Shown here one piece after another: positions 1 through 6,291 of a stretch of 11,350 bases of DNA. Both the position numbers and the translations under genes were made by a program. The notes below the pieces were generated by a model. It worked only from the letters and a program-made list of their open reading frames with translations, did no database searches and was not told the origin of the DNA. The number at the start of each line of letters is the position of its first letter. Position 1 is the stretch's first letter. The DNA comes from DASQFQ01 sp035633075 (GTDB lineage Bacteria; Actinomycetota; Thermoleophilia; Solirubrobacterales; Solirubrobacteraceae), in the NCBI GenBank assembly GCA_035633075.1, contig DASQFQ010000053.1, positions 1 to 11,350 on the forward strand, written 5' to 3'.

Positions 1-882
1 ACTGCGGGACGACGATCCCCCCGCGTGCGGGCGTGAGGGTGACGGTGCGGCGGCGCATGCGCTCGCTCCCGGTCCGCACGGGCGCAGGTCCACGCGGGTG
101 ATTACGACCCGCAGCACCTCCTTCATCTCCATGAGCTGGTCGCGCAGCTCCTCGTCGGCGGGGGGGCTGCCGTCCTCGTGCCTGGCGGCGAGCAGCAGGG
201 ACAGGATCGAGCCCTCGCCGGGATGCGAGCGCGCCCGCGCGATGACCTCGCCCAGCAGCACGTCGACCTCGTCGACCGCGCGCCGGAACGCCCCCCACGG
301 GCTGCGCGCGCCGAGGTCGTGCTGGGCCAGCGACAACGCGAACAGACGCGGGAGCGAGGTCGTCATGTCCAGCGCGCGGCGGATGGCGGCGCGCACGTGG
401 ACGAGCTCGGCGCCCGCGCGCAGCCCGAAGACCGCCCGCATCATCACCTCGAGGGCGACCGACTGCATCCGCGGGTGCGTGCGCAGCGCCCGTCCCGGGG
501 CCCAGCTCGCGACCTCCGCGGAGGCGATCTGGCCGACCAGCGCGCGGTGGGCGAGCATGCGCTCGCCGTGGAGGGGCGGGAGCATCAGCCGCCGCTGGCG
601 CAGGTGCTCGGCGCCGTCGAGGACCAGGATCGAATGAGACCCGGCGAACGGCTCGAGGAAGGTCGAGCTCGCGCCCGCGCGCACCACCTCGGGGTCGGCG
701 GTGAAGACGCGACGAACCTCGGCCGGGTCCGACACGAGCACCACCGGCGCGTCCGCCCACGCCGTCCGCAGCGTGAACGGCTCCCCGTAGCGGGCCTGGC
801 AGCGCCGCAGCAGCGCCGTCGGTCGCGCCACCCACTCGTAGGTCTGGATGGCGACCGGCGCCTTGGGCCCGGGCGGCAGCAC
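1..882 (-). pseudogene. Cytochrome P450, internally deleted and frameshifted (3' end beyond window)
   Basis: Reading from a GTG at 882, the frame begins with the proline-rich P450 N-terminus (LPPGPKAP, then IQTYEW). It continues through a C-helix motif, HLRQRRLMLPPLHGERM near residue 94, and MQSVALEVMMRAVFGL, up to the start of the I helix (DEELRDQLM, residues 243-251). In bacterial P450s this stretch is followed by the AGxxT oxygen-binding segment, the ExxR pair and the heme-cysteine loop. Here residue 251 runs directly into EMKEVLRVVITRVDLRP, which is the L helix that normally follows the heme cysteine. Roughly 150-170 residues are therefore missing. After DLRP (near position 79) the expected C-terminal strand (ERMRRRTVTLTPARGG) continues only in another frame, consistent with loss of one base. 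Without I helix, ExxR and heme cysteine it cannot be a working P450. It follows the cupin gene, whose stop codon lies 10 bp upstream. The native substrate cannot be inferred. Confidence 0.85.
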
Positions 883-895
883 GGCCTGAAGCTTA
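883..895 (-). promoter_or_regulatory. Possible leaderless -10 box for the P450 remnant
   Basis: TAAGCT (895-890 on the minus strand) fits the actinobacterial TANNNT -10 consensus and lies 7 nt before the GTG start at 882. That spacing would place transcription initiation at or next to the start codon. No Shine-Dalgarno is visible. The box overlaps the TAA stop of the cupin gene, and no clear -35 element is seen. This is inference from spacing only. Confidence 0.35.
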
Positions 896-1303
896 GGCTG
901 GGTCGAGCGCGCGCTGCTCCCATGCCGAGACGCCGAACGCGACACCGGGCTGGGCGCCGAGGGCGAGCACGAGCGTGCCGTCCTCGGTGGCGACGGCGGC
1001 GCGCTCGAGCGCCGGGTCCTCGACGAACACGACGGTGCCCGCCGGTGCGTCGACATCAGTGCCGTCGACGGTGAAGCGAGCGGCGCCCTCCAGCACGAGG
1101 TAGGCCTCCTGGTGAGCCTGCGCCTCGCCCTCCGTCGCCTCGTCGTGGCGCTCGATCACCTCGACGCCTGCGCGCCGAGCGCGCCAGGCGTTGATCCCGA
1201 AGGCGCTGATGCCGAGTGCGTGGCGTACGGGCAGCCACTCCGCGCCGGTGTCGTCACGGCGGGCCTCGACGTCGGCGAGCCGCAGGGTCGTGAAGCCGGT
1301 CAC
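893..1303 (-). CDS. Small single-domain cupin protein
   Basis: This 136-residue protein is probably a cytosolic single-domain cupin beta-barrel. The core is visible from GVEVIERHDEATEGEAQAH through QEAYLVLEG and ARFTVDGTDVDAPAGTVVFV, matching the cupin pattern of histidine/glutamate ligands followed by YxxLEG and a second strand pair ending in PAGTVVFV. The metal-binding set looks partial: His/Glu residues occur in motif 1, but I do not see a clear motif 2 histidine. Function could be sensing, isomerisation or dioxygenation and cannot be assigned. I chose the GTG at 1303 because AGGAGG lies 8 nt upstream and because the start overlaps the upstream stop as GTGA, a typical translational coupling. 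A longer frame exists upstream but is an arginine-rich shadow of the neighbouring gene. It is the middle member of a GNAT-like, cupin, P450 run. Confidence 0.8.
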   Translation of the reverse strand: MTGFTTLRLADVEARRDDTGAEWLPVRHALGISAFGINAWRARRAGVEVIERHDEATEGEAQAHQEAYLVLEGAARFTVDGTDVDAPAGTVVFVEDPALERAAVATEDGTLVLALGAQPGVAFGVSAWEQRALDPA

Positions 1304-1758
1304 GACCGGACCCTCCTCAACACATGGGGACGCAGGGCGAGGCGCGGCAGGCCGCGCCGGCGCGGACCCGGGTGCGCGGCGAGCTGCTCCGCGCGCAGCG
1401 CGAGCACGGCGGTGAGGCCCGCGGTGGCGCGGAACGGGTCGGCGATCGCCGTGCCGTCCTCGAGCACGCGCGCGGCTTGGACCGCGCCGTCGACCTCGGC
1501 GACCAGCACGCCGCCCTCCCACGGGGCGTTGGCCAGCGCGGCGATGCGGGGGGCGGCAGCGGGGGCACTGTCGAGACGGGCGAGACCGTCGAGCGCGCGC
1601 GCGTCAGCCGGGCGCGCGAGCCGGATCACCAGCGAGCGCGCGGGCGGAAGGGACGTCTCGGCGATCGCGCGGGGCCGCACGGCACGTTCCTTCTCGGCCG
1701 TCAGCAGCCTTGCGCGCTCCATCTCCTTGGCCAGGCTCAGTGCGATGAGGGGATGCAT
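1300..1758 (-). CDS. Short GNAT-like protein lacking the acetyl-CoA motif
   Basis: A 152-residue protein. The first 35 residues are a charged helix (LIALSLAKEMERARLLTAEK). The segment VIRLARPADARALDGLARLDS resembles the first strand and helix of GNAT acetyltransferases, and GGVLVAEVDGAVQAARVL resembles their second and third strands. The R/QxxGxG/A acetyl-CoA loop that should follow is absent; the protein instead passes through IADPFRATAGLTAVLALRAEQL to a basic tail. Similar half-GNAT proteins recur in high-GC actinobacteria as hypothetical proteins. I do not expect acetyltransferase activity; it may bind a ligand or another protein. The ATG at 1758 has a strong AAGGAGG (1769-1763), with a short 4-nt spacer. 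It opens the leftward transcription unit, driven by the divergent promoter region shared with the CGNR regulator, and its stop overlaps the cupin start. Confidence 0.7.
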   Translation of the reverse strand: MHPLIALSLAKEMERARLLTAEKERAVRPRAIAETSLPPARSLVIRLARPADARALDGLARLDSAPAAAPRIAALANAPWEGGVLVAEVDGAVQAARVLEDGTAIADPFRATAGLTAVLALRAEQLAAHPGPRRRGLPRLALRPHVLRRVRS

Positions 1759-1790
1759 CAGTCCTCCTTGAAGTAACCTGCTACTTGCTT

Positions 1791-1819
1791 ACGACAGTGA
1801 CGATATCACCGTCTATACT
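1791..1819 (+). promoter_or_regulatory. Promoter of the CGNR regulator gene
   Basis: ACGACA (1791-1796, ending in the GACA of TTGACA), an exact 17-nt spacer and TATACT (1814-1819, five of six to TATAAT) form the best sigma-70-type promoter in the window. Initiation near 1826 would leave only about 6 nt before the ATG at 1832, and no Shine-Dalgarno is present. The transcript is therefore nearly leaderless. The spacer contains palindromic sequence, a common operator location. Confidence 0.6.
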
Positions 1820-1828
1820 CTTTTGCAA
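1800..1828 (-). promoter_or_regulatory. Promoter of the leftward GNAT-like/cupin unit
   Basis: On the minus strand, TTGCAA (1828-1823, four of six to TTGACA) is followed by a 17-nt spacer and TATCGT (1805-1800, TANNNT type). Initiation would fall near 1793, giving a leader of about 35 nt that carries the AAGGAGG site before the ATG at 1758. The promoter overlaps the opposite-strand promoter of the CGNR gene, so the two may compete. Predicted by eye only. Confidence 0.5.
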
Positions 1829-1831
1829 GTT

Positions 1832-2383
1832 ATGAACGACGATTCCTCTCGACACCCGCCAGGCGAGCTCCGGCTCGTCCAGCAGCTCGTGAACTCGGTC
1901 GACCTCGAGGGCGTGCGCGACGAGCTCTCGAGCCCCGAGGCGCTCGCCGAATGGCTGCGCGAGCACGAGCTCGCCGAGCCGGGCGAGACCTTCGGCCACG
2001 AGGACCTCGCGCGGGCGCTCTCGTTCCGCGAGGCGCTGCGTGGGCTCCTCCTCGCCAACAACGAGGGCGACCTCGACCCCGCGGCGCTTGCGGTCCTCAA
2101 CGCCGCCGCCCGCGGCGCCGAACTCGTCGTGGCCCTCGACGACCGCGGCCGCGCACGACTCGAGCCCGAGAGCGGCGGCATCGACCGCGTGTTCGGGCAC
2201 CTGCTCGGGGTGGTCGCCCAGGCCCAGGCCGAGGGAACGTGGAACCGCCTCAAGGCGTGCCCGTGGCACACCTGCCACTGGGCCTTCTACGACCACTCCC
2301 GCAACCGCTCGCGCACGTGGTGCGCGATGAGCGTCTGCGGCAACCGGGCCAAGGCCCAGGCCTACCGGCGGCGCCAGGGCTAG
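1832..2383 (+). CDS. CGNR zinc-finger (ABATE-type) transcriptional regulator
   Basis: A 183-residue cytosolic protein of the CGNR zinc-finger family, predicted stress-type transcription regulators. The N-terminal about 130 residues (LRLVQQLVNSVDLEG; LARALSFREALRGLLLANN; VFGHLLGVVAQAQAEGTWNRLK) match the ligand-sensing ABATE domain. The C-terminal finger begins at CPWHTC (residue 143), with cysteines at 143, 148, 164 and 169 in CX4C...CX4C spacing. It includes the signature CGNRAKAQAYRRR, which ends in a basic, probably DNA-contacting tail. Family length is about 180-200, so it looks complete. I prefer the ATG at 1832; a TTG three codons upstream (1823) would start before the predicted transcription start. 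It diverges from the GNAT-like/cupin genes and probably regulates itself and them. The ligand is unknown. Confidence 0.9.
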   Translation: MNDDSSRHPPGELRLVQQLVNSVDLEGVRDELSSPEALAEWLREHELAEPGETFGHEDLARALSFREALRGLLLANNEGDLDPAALAVLNAAARGAELVVALDDRGRARLEPESGGIDRVFGHLLGVVAQAQAEGTWNRLKACPWHTCHWAFYDHSRNRSRTWCAMSVCGNRAKAQAYRRRQG

Positions 2384-2394
2384 GAGCGCGGCGA

Positions 2395-2430
2395 CCGGCG
2401 ACGGCCTCCGGTCCTCGCCGGAATCCCGGC
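2395..2430. terminator. Possible bidirectional terminator hairpins
   Basis: The 62-bp gap between two convergent genes contains CCGGCGA (2395-2401) paired with TCGCCGG (2415-2421), and an alternative hairpin GCCGG-aatc-CCGGC (2417-2430). There is no T tract on either strand, so if it terminates it does so by a GC stem alone. Position between convergent genes is the main support. Confidence 0.35.
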
Positions 2431-2445
2431 GACGTCACCGGTCAG

Positions 2446-2925
2446 CTACTGGGACAGCACGAACTGCTCCTCGCCGACCGCGAGCACGATCGGTTCGCCC
2501 TGGCGCGCCGCGATCGTCAGCGGGCGGTCGGCGTCGCGGGTCGGGAAGTCGGCGGTGGCGACGCTGCGCCCGCCGAACGCCGCCGCCAGCCCGAGCAGCG
2601 CCTCGCCGAGGTTGGCCACGACGCCGAGCGGCGCCGCCAGCTCACCGGTGACGGGATCGACCTGCAGCGCGGTTGCGGGCGCGGGGCGCAGCTCGGGCAG
2701 TGGGAGCGGCGCGTCGACCCCGGCGCCGGCCTCGATCGTATGGGTCACACCGGCCTCGGTGAGCTCCAGCGGCGCCCCGTGGACCAGCTCGAGCATTGTC
2801 GGCGGCTCGTCGCCCGCGTCGAGCAGCAGGACGACGCGATGGGCGCCCGAGCGCGCGGCGAACTCGAGCACCGTGGCAACTGCGATCGCGTGGCGGGCGA
2901 GCGCGGCGGCGGCGGGATCGGTCAT
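2446..2925 (-). CDS. Uncharacterised 159-residue protein coupled to the methyltransferase
   Basis: I do not recognise a family. The protein begins MTDPAAAALARHAIAVATVLEF and is rich in Ala, Leu, Val and Glu, without signal peptide or obvious membrane segment. Alternating strand-like pieces (HRVVLLLDAG; PPTMLELVHGAPLEL; GVTHTIEAG; PLTIAARQGEPIVLAVGEEQFVLSQ) suggest a mostly beta fold with two related strand pairs. A central helix is possible at GVVANLGEALLGLAAAFGG. No catalytic motif or cysteine is visible. The ATG at 2925 shares four bases (ATGA) with the stop of the upstream methyltransferase, which fixes the start and implies coupled translation. It might therefore be a partner or substrate of that enzyme, but this is inference from linkage. 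A long upstream extension of the frame is an arginine-rich shadow. Confidence 0.65.
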   Translation of the reverse strand: MTDPAAAALARHAIAVATVLEFAARSGAHRVVLLLDAGDEPPTMLELVHGAPLELTEAGVTHTIEAGAGVDAPLPLPELRPAPATALQVDPVTGELAAPLGVVANLGEALLGLAAAFGGRSVATADFPTRDADRPLTIAARQGEPIVLAVGEEQFVLSQ

Positions 2926-3605
2926 GCCACGGATGCTCGCAGCGGCGAGGCCAGCGGGGCGCGCCCCTCCACGACGACCATGCGCTCGCGCGACGCGTCG
3001 ACCACGCCGATCGAGCGCAGGTAGTCGACGCGGCTGCGCGCAATGGGGCCGAGCGCGCCCTCGTGCTCGGCGACCACGCCGGCGGCGAGCCCCTGCTCGG
3101 CGAGGCGGCGCCCGGTCTCCTCCGGGCGCGAGAGCGACGAGTGCACGAGCAGGATGCGGCCGCCAGGGCGCAGGGCGGCGGGCGCTTCGGCGCAGATGCG
3201 ATCCAGGAGCTCGCGGCCGTCGGGGCCCGCGTCCCACGCGCGGGCCGAGGCGCGCGGCGCTTCGCCCGGTGGCGTGGGGATGTAGGGCGGGTTGGAGACG
3301 ATCAGGTCGAAGCGCCGACCCCCGACCGGGGACAGGAGGTCACCGCGCCGCACGGTCACGTCGAGGCGGTTCAGGCGGGCGTTGAGCCGCGCGTTGAGCG
3401 CGGCGCGCCGGCTGACGTCCACGCCGACCGCGTGCGCGCCCAACTGCGCCGCCGCCAGGGCCAGCACGCCCGAGCCGGTGCACAGGTCGAGCACGTCGCG
3501 GCCGGCGAGCCATGCGGCATCGCGAGCCATGACCCCCGCGAGCAGCGCGGCGTCGCTCGGCGGGCGCAGCACGCCCGGGAAGACGATCAGCCTCAGCCGC
3601 GCCAT
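2922..3605 (-). CDS. HemK/PrmC-related class I SAM methyltransferase
   Basis: A 227-residue S-adenosylmethionine-dependent methyltransferase, complete for the short HemK2/MTQ2-type branch. VFPGVLRPPSDAALLA (residues 8-23) is the family's N-terminal segment. DLCTGSG (40-46) is the SAM-binding glycine loop, GVDVS (61-65) carries the acidic residue that contacts the ribose, and GDLLSP (88-93) and NPPY (105-108) follow. NPPY is characteristic of enzymes methylating a planar amide or amino nitrogen, including glutamine in release-factor GGQ motifs and exocyclic amines of bases. The separate N-terminal helical domain of true PrmC is missing, so the substrate may not be a release factor. The start at 3605 is preceded by GGGGAAGG with a 9-nt spacer. 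Its stop overlaps the next gene as ATGA. A small in-frame repeat (LNARLNARLN) lies after the SAM loop. Confidence 0.85.
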   Translation of the reverse strand: MARLRLIVFPGVLRPPSDAALLAGVMARDAAWLAGRDVLDLCTGSGVLALAAAQLGAHAVGVDVSRRAALNARLNARLNRLDVTVRRGDLLSPVGGRRFDLIVSNPPYIPTPPGEAPRASARAWDAGPDGRELLDRICAEAPAALRPGGRILLVHSSLSRPEETGRRLAEQGLAAGVVAEHEGALGPIARSRVDYLRSIGVVDASRERMVVVEGRAPLASPLRASVA

Positions 3606-3633
3606 GGCGCCTGGCCTTCCCCGCGCGACCGCG

Positions 3634-3657
3634 GCGCAATCGCACGTATGGTTGCGC
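3634..3657. promoter_or_regulatory. Inverted repeat and -10 box in the divergent gap
   Basis: GCGCAA (3634-3639) and TTGCGC (3652-3657) form an inverted repeat with a 12-bp spacer. TATGGT (3647-3652), a TANNNT -10 candidate for the rightward operon, overlaps its right arm. Initiation near 3659 would give a leader of about 27 nt. No good -35 is visible. Could be an operator for the GCS2/ATP-grasp operon, the methyltransferase, or both. Confidence 0.4.
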
Positions 3658-3662
3658 GGCGA

Positions 3663-3682
3663 CGGCGGCGGGGTAGCCGCCG
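3663..3682 (+). promoter_or_regulatory. 5' leader hairpin just before the first GCS2 gene
   Basis: CGGCGGC (3663-3669) can pair with GCCGCCG (3676-3682) around a six-base GGGGTA loop, ending 3 nt before the ATG. The only purine-rich ribosome-binding candidate (GGGG) lies in the loop, so the stem could limit ribosome access. Short GC stems are frequent by chance at this base composition. Confidence 0.3.
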
Positions 3683-3685
3683 CTC

Positions 3686-4813
3686 ATGGACTCGTCCTCC
3701 GCCTCCGGGCGCGAGCTGCTCACGGAGGCGGCCTGGCGCGCGCTCTTTGACGCGCGCAGCGACCACACGGTGGGAGTCGAGGAGGAGCTGATGCTGCTCG
3801 AGCCCGAGACGCTCGACCTCCTGCCCGAGGCGCCGCGGGCGGTCGAGGCGGTCGGCGACCACGCGAGCGTGCGGACCGAGCTGCCGGCAGCCCAGGTGGA
3901 GATCGTCACACCGGTGTGCGACTCGATCGCCCGGGTCGTCGACGCGGTCACCGCGACGCGCCGCCGGCTGGCGGACGCGGTCGCCCCCTGGGCCCGGCTC
4001 GCGGGAGCCGGCACCCACCCCTTCGCCGACCCGCGCGGTGCGCTCCTGCCGCTCCCGCGCTACGAGCGGCTCATCGAGGAGTACCGCTGGGTCATCGAGC
4101 AGCAGCTCGTGTTCGGGCTGCACGTCCATGTCGGCGTGCGCGGTGCCGACCGCGCCCTGGCCGTATGCAACGCGCTGCGCTCTCACCTGCCGGAGCTCGC
4201 CGCGCTGGCCGGCAACGCTCCCCTGCACGCCGGGCGCGACACCGGGCTCGCCTCCCTTCGCCCGAAGATCGCCGAGATGCTGCCGCGCCAGGGCGTCCCG
4301 CCCGCCTTCGCCTCCTGGCGCGCGCTGGCCGACTTCACGGCGTGGAGCGGAGCCGCCGTCGGCGACGTCTGGTGGGAGGTCCGACCCCACTCCACCTTCG
4401 GCACAGTCGAGATCCGCGTGCCCGACACCCAGGCGACCGCGGAGGAGACGGCGGGCGTCGTGGCGGTGGCGGCGGGCCTCGTCGCGTGGCTCGCGGAGCG
4501 CCACGACGCGGGGGAGACGCTCGCCGTCCACGACTCGTCGAGGATCGCAGAGAACCGCTGGCGCGCCCTGCGCCACGGCCTGCAGGGCGAGCTGCTCGAC
4601 CTCGACAGCGGTGTGCCCGCACCGACGCGCGCCCGCGTCCAGCGGCTGATCGAGGCGGTGGCCCCGGCAGCCGAGCGTCTCGGCGGCAGCGGCGCCCTCG
4701 ACCACGCGCGCGCGCTGGCCGAGCACAACGGCGCCGAGCGCCAGCGCGCGCTCGCCGCGCAGGGCGGGATGCGCGGCGTCGTCGAATGGCTCGCGGACGC
4801 CTTCGCGCCCTGA
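3686..4813 (+). CDS. GCS2-family carboxylate-amine ligase (YbdK-like), copy 1
   Basis: A 375-residue ATP-dependent ligase of the glutamate-cysteine ligase 2 family (YbdK type). These enzymes activate the gamma-carboxylate of glutamate as an acyl phosphate and join it to an amine. Visible family motifs are TVGVEEELMLLEP (28-40), whose glutamates bind metal; ELPAAQVEIVTP; GTHPFADP; FGLHVHVGV (143-151), with His146 and His148 in the active-site strand; GNAPLHAGRDTGLASLR; and WWEVRPHSTFGTVEIRVPD (from 229). Length agrees with YbdK (about 370). It is cytosolic, with no signal peptide. This first gene of the plus-strand operon is separated by 74 bp from the ATP-grasp gene; the remaining four are tightly packed. 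Glutathione or ergothioneine synthesis is not supported, because no glutathione synthetase or egtB/egtD partner is present. Its amine substrate is unknown but probably a small amine or amino acid handled by the neighbouring ligases. Confidence 0.88.
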   Translation: MDSSSASGRELLTEAAWRALFDARSDHTVGVEEELMLLEPETLDLLPEAPRAVEAVGDHASVRTELPAAQVEIVTPVCDSIARVVDAVTATRRRLADAVAPWARLAGAGTHPFADPRGALLPLPRYERLIEEYRWVIEQQLVFGLHVHVGVRGADRALAVCNALRSHLPELAALAGNAPLHAGRDTGLASLRPKIAEMLPRQGVPPAFASWRALADFTAWSGAAVGDVWWEVRPHSTFGTVEIRVPDTQATAEETAGVVAVAAGLVAWLAERHDAGETLAVHDSSRIAENRWRALRHGLQGELLDLDSGVPAPTRARVQRLIEAVAPAAERLGGSGALDHARALAEHNGAERQRALAAQGGMRGVVEWLADAFAP

Positions 4814-4837
4814 AGTCCAACCCAGGGGCCTGAAGTT

Positions 4838-4867
4838 CCTCCAGCGGGAGGTAGCCGCAACCTGCGG
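4838..4867 (+). other. Tandem small hairpins between copy 1 and the ATP-grasp gene
   Basis: The 74-bp gap carries CCTCC-agcg-GGAGG (4838-4851) and CCGCA-acc-TGCGG (4855-4867), the second followed by AAAA. The octamer CCTGAAGT is also repeated, once across the stop codon (4809-4816) and again 20 bp on (4829-4836). No T tract follows, so this is more likely a processing, attenuation or translation-control element than a classic terminator. The 3' arm GGAGG resembles a Shine-Dalgarno, but is 36 nt before the GTG. Confidence 0.3.
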
Positions 4868-4887
4868 AAAACGGGCACTCTACGTGT

Positions 4888-6291
4888 GTGACCGTCGCCG
4901 CCGAGGATCCGCTCGACCTGCTGGCCGGCTACGCGACCGAGCCCGGCCGCTACGACGAGGCGGTCACTGGGGCCGGCCTGCCGCGCCGCCCCTCACTCGG
5001 CGCGCTGACCGCGGTCGGCCGCCGTCCCGTCGACGAGCTGGCCGCCGCGGTGAACGCCGACGCCGCCCGCGACGGGGTCTGCTTTCACTCCGTCGACGGC
5101 GACCAGGCGTTCGTCATCGATCCGGTCCCGCGCGTGATCGGCGCCGGCGAGTGGGCGCCGCTCGAGGTGGGGCTCGCGCAGCGCGTGCATGCGCTCAACG
5201 CCTTTGTGGCCGACGTCTACGGCCCCCGGCGGATCGTCGAGGCTGGGGTCGTCCCGGCGCGGGTGGTCGACTCCGCCGAGTACCACGAGCCCGGGATGCA
5301 CGGCCTGCGGCCGCCGGGCGACATCTGGATCGGCCTTGCGGGGCTCGACCTCGTGCGCGACGAGAGCGGCCGCTTCCTCGTCCTCGAGGACAACGTGCGC
5401 ACCCCGAGCGGCTTCGCCTACGCGTGCGCCGCGCGCCGTGCGCTCGTCCCCCACCTCGAGCTCGCGCCGGCCGACGCTCCGCGCCCGCTCGACGGGCTGG
5501 CCGGCATGCTGGCCGCGGCCCTGCGGGCGGCGGCGCCGGGCGGGGGCGACCCGCACGCGGTGGTCCTCACCGACGGCGACCAGAACGCCGCCTACTGGGA
5601 GCACGAGTGGGCGGCCGGCGCGCTCCGCGTCCCGCTCGTCGAGCCCGGCCGGCTCGAGCTGCGCGACCTGCGACTGAGGCTCGACGGCGAGCCGGTCGAC
5701 GTGGTCTACCGCCGCACCAACGCCGACCGCCTCGACACGCCCGTCGGCGAGCTGCTGCTCGGTCCGTTGCGGGCGGGCACGCTCGGGGTCGTCAACAGCT
5801 TCGGCACCGGGGTCGCCGACGACAAGCTCACGCACGCCTACGTCGAGGACATGGTCCGCTTCTACCTCGGCGAGGAGCCCCTGCTCGCCTCGGTGGAGAC
5901 GTTCGACCTCGGGCGGCCCGAGATCCTCGAGCGCGCCCTCGACGTCTTCGACGAGCTCGTGATCAAGCCGCGCGGCGGCTACGGGGGTATCGGCATCGTC
6001 ATCGCCCCCCACGCCGAGCCCTCGGACGTCGACGCGGCGCGCGCCGCGGTGCGCGCCCATCCGACCGAGTTCGTGGCCCAGCGGATGGTCCTGCTCTCGA
6101 GTCATCCGACCGTCGTGGACGGCCGCGTGGCCCCGCGTCACGTCGATCTCCGCCCATTCGTCTTCCTCACCAGCGACAATGACGTGCACGTGTTGCCCGG
6201 CGGCCTGACACGCGTGGCCTTCGACGAGGGTGCGCTGGTGGTCAACTCCTCCCAGAACGGCGGGGCGAAGGACACCTGGGTGCTGCCTTGA
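4888..6291 (+). CDS. Circularly permuted type 2 ATP-grasp ligase
   Basis: A 467-residue protein of the circularly permuted ATP-grasp family (DUF404/DUF407 type), predicted to form amide or peptide bonds through an acyl-phosphate intermediate. The N-terminal half contains YHEPGMHGLRPPGDIWIG, LVLEDNVRTPSGFAYACAAR and VVLTDGDQNAAYWEHEWAA, then VDVVYRRTNADRL. The ATP-grasp core follows: VNSFGTGVADDKLTHAYVED, VIKPRGGYGGIGI (Lys360 and glycine loop, residues 358-370), VAQRMVLLSSHPTV, RHVDLRPFVF, LPGGLTRVAF and the family-ending VVNSSQNGGAKDTWVL. Length is normal. The GTG at 4888 has no Shine-Dalgarno; I chose it because the residues that follow match the family N-terminus. The stop overlaps the next start as TTGA. 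In mycobacteria such proteins sit beside alpha-E and transglutaminase-like genes; those partners are absent here and amidoligases take their place. It is probably the central peptide-forming enzyme of the operon. Confidence 0.88.
   Translation: MTVAAEDPLDLLAGYATEPGRYDEAVTGAGLPRRPSLGALTAVGRRPVDELAAAVNADAARDGVCFHSVDGDQAFVIDPVPRVIGAGEWAPLEVGLAQRVHALNAFVADVYGPRRIVEAGVVPARVVDSAEYHEPGMHGLRPPGDIWIGLAGLDLVRDESGRFLVLEDNVRTPSGFAYACAARRALVPHLELAPADAPRPLDGLAGMLAAALRAAAPGGGDPHAVVLTDGDQNAAYWEHEWAAGALRVPLVEPGRLELRDLRLRLDGEPVDVVYRRTNADRLDTPVGELLLGPLRAGTLGVVNSFGTGVADDKLTHAYVEDMVRFYLGEEPLLASVETFDLGRPEILERALDVFDELVIKPRGGYGGIGIVIAPHAEPSDVDAARAAVRAHPTEFVAQRMVLLSSHPTVVDGRVAPRHVDLRPFVFLTSDNDVHVLPGGLTRVAFDEGALVVNSSQNGGAKDTWVLP

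Larger units (their letters stand above)
1771..1832. promoter_or_regulatory. Putative operator repeats in the divergent gap
   Basis: This A+T-richer patch contains nested symmetry: AAGTA-n6-TACTT (1771-1786), ACTTGC (1783-1788) matched by its inverse GCAAGT (1825-1830), and GTGA-n5-TCAC (1797-1809), which includes the palindrome GATATC (1802-1807). Three half-sites resembling (G/C)AAGTWR occur, two on the plus strand and one on the minus. They flank or overlap both promoters. Binding by the adjacent CGNR protein is inference. Confidence 0.4.

Noticed and set aside
1..882. P450 lesions explained as sequencing error only
   Set aside because: The single-base loss near 79 could be an error, but the missing 150-170 residues with an in-frame junction cannot arise from a simple base-call error. 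Assembly collapse remains possible and is listed as a test.
98..1074. Plus-strand open frames opposite the P450 and cupin
   Set aside because: The minus strand shows recognisable P450 and cupin motifs. The plus-strand products are Arg/Ala-rich without any family match.
3593..4726. Long minus-strand frame opposite the first GCS2 gene
   Set aside because: It is the mirror of the GCS2 codons, with no motif of its own, and conflicts with a confident gene.
4888..6291. Mycobacterial-style permuted ATP-grasp / alpha-E / transglutaminase locus
   Set aside because: Neither the alpha-E nor the transglutaminase-like partner occurs. The neighbours are amidoligases.
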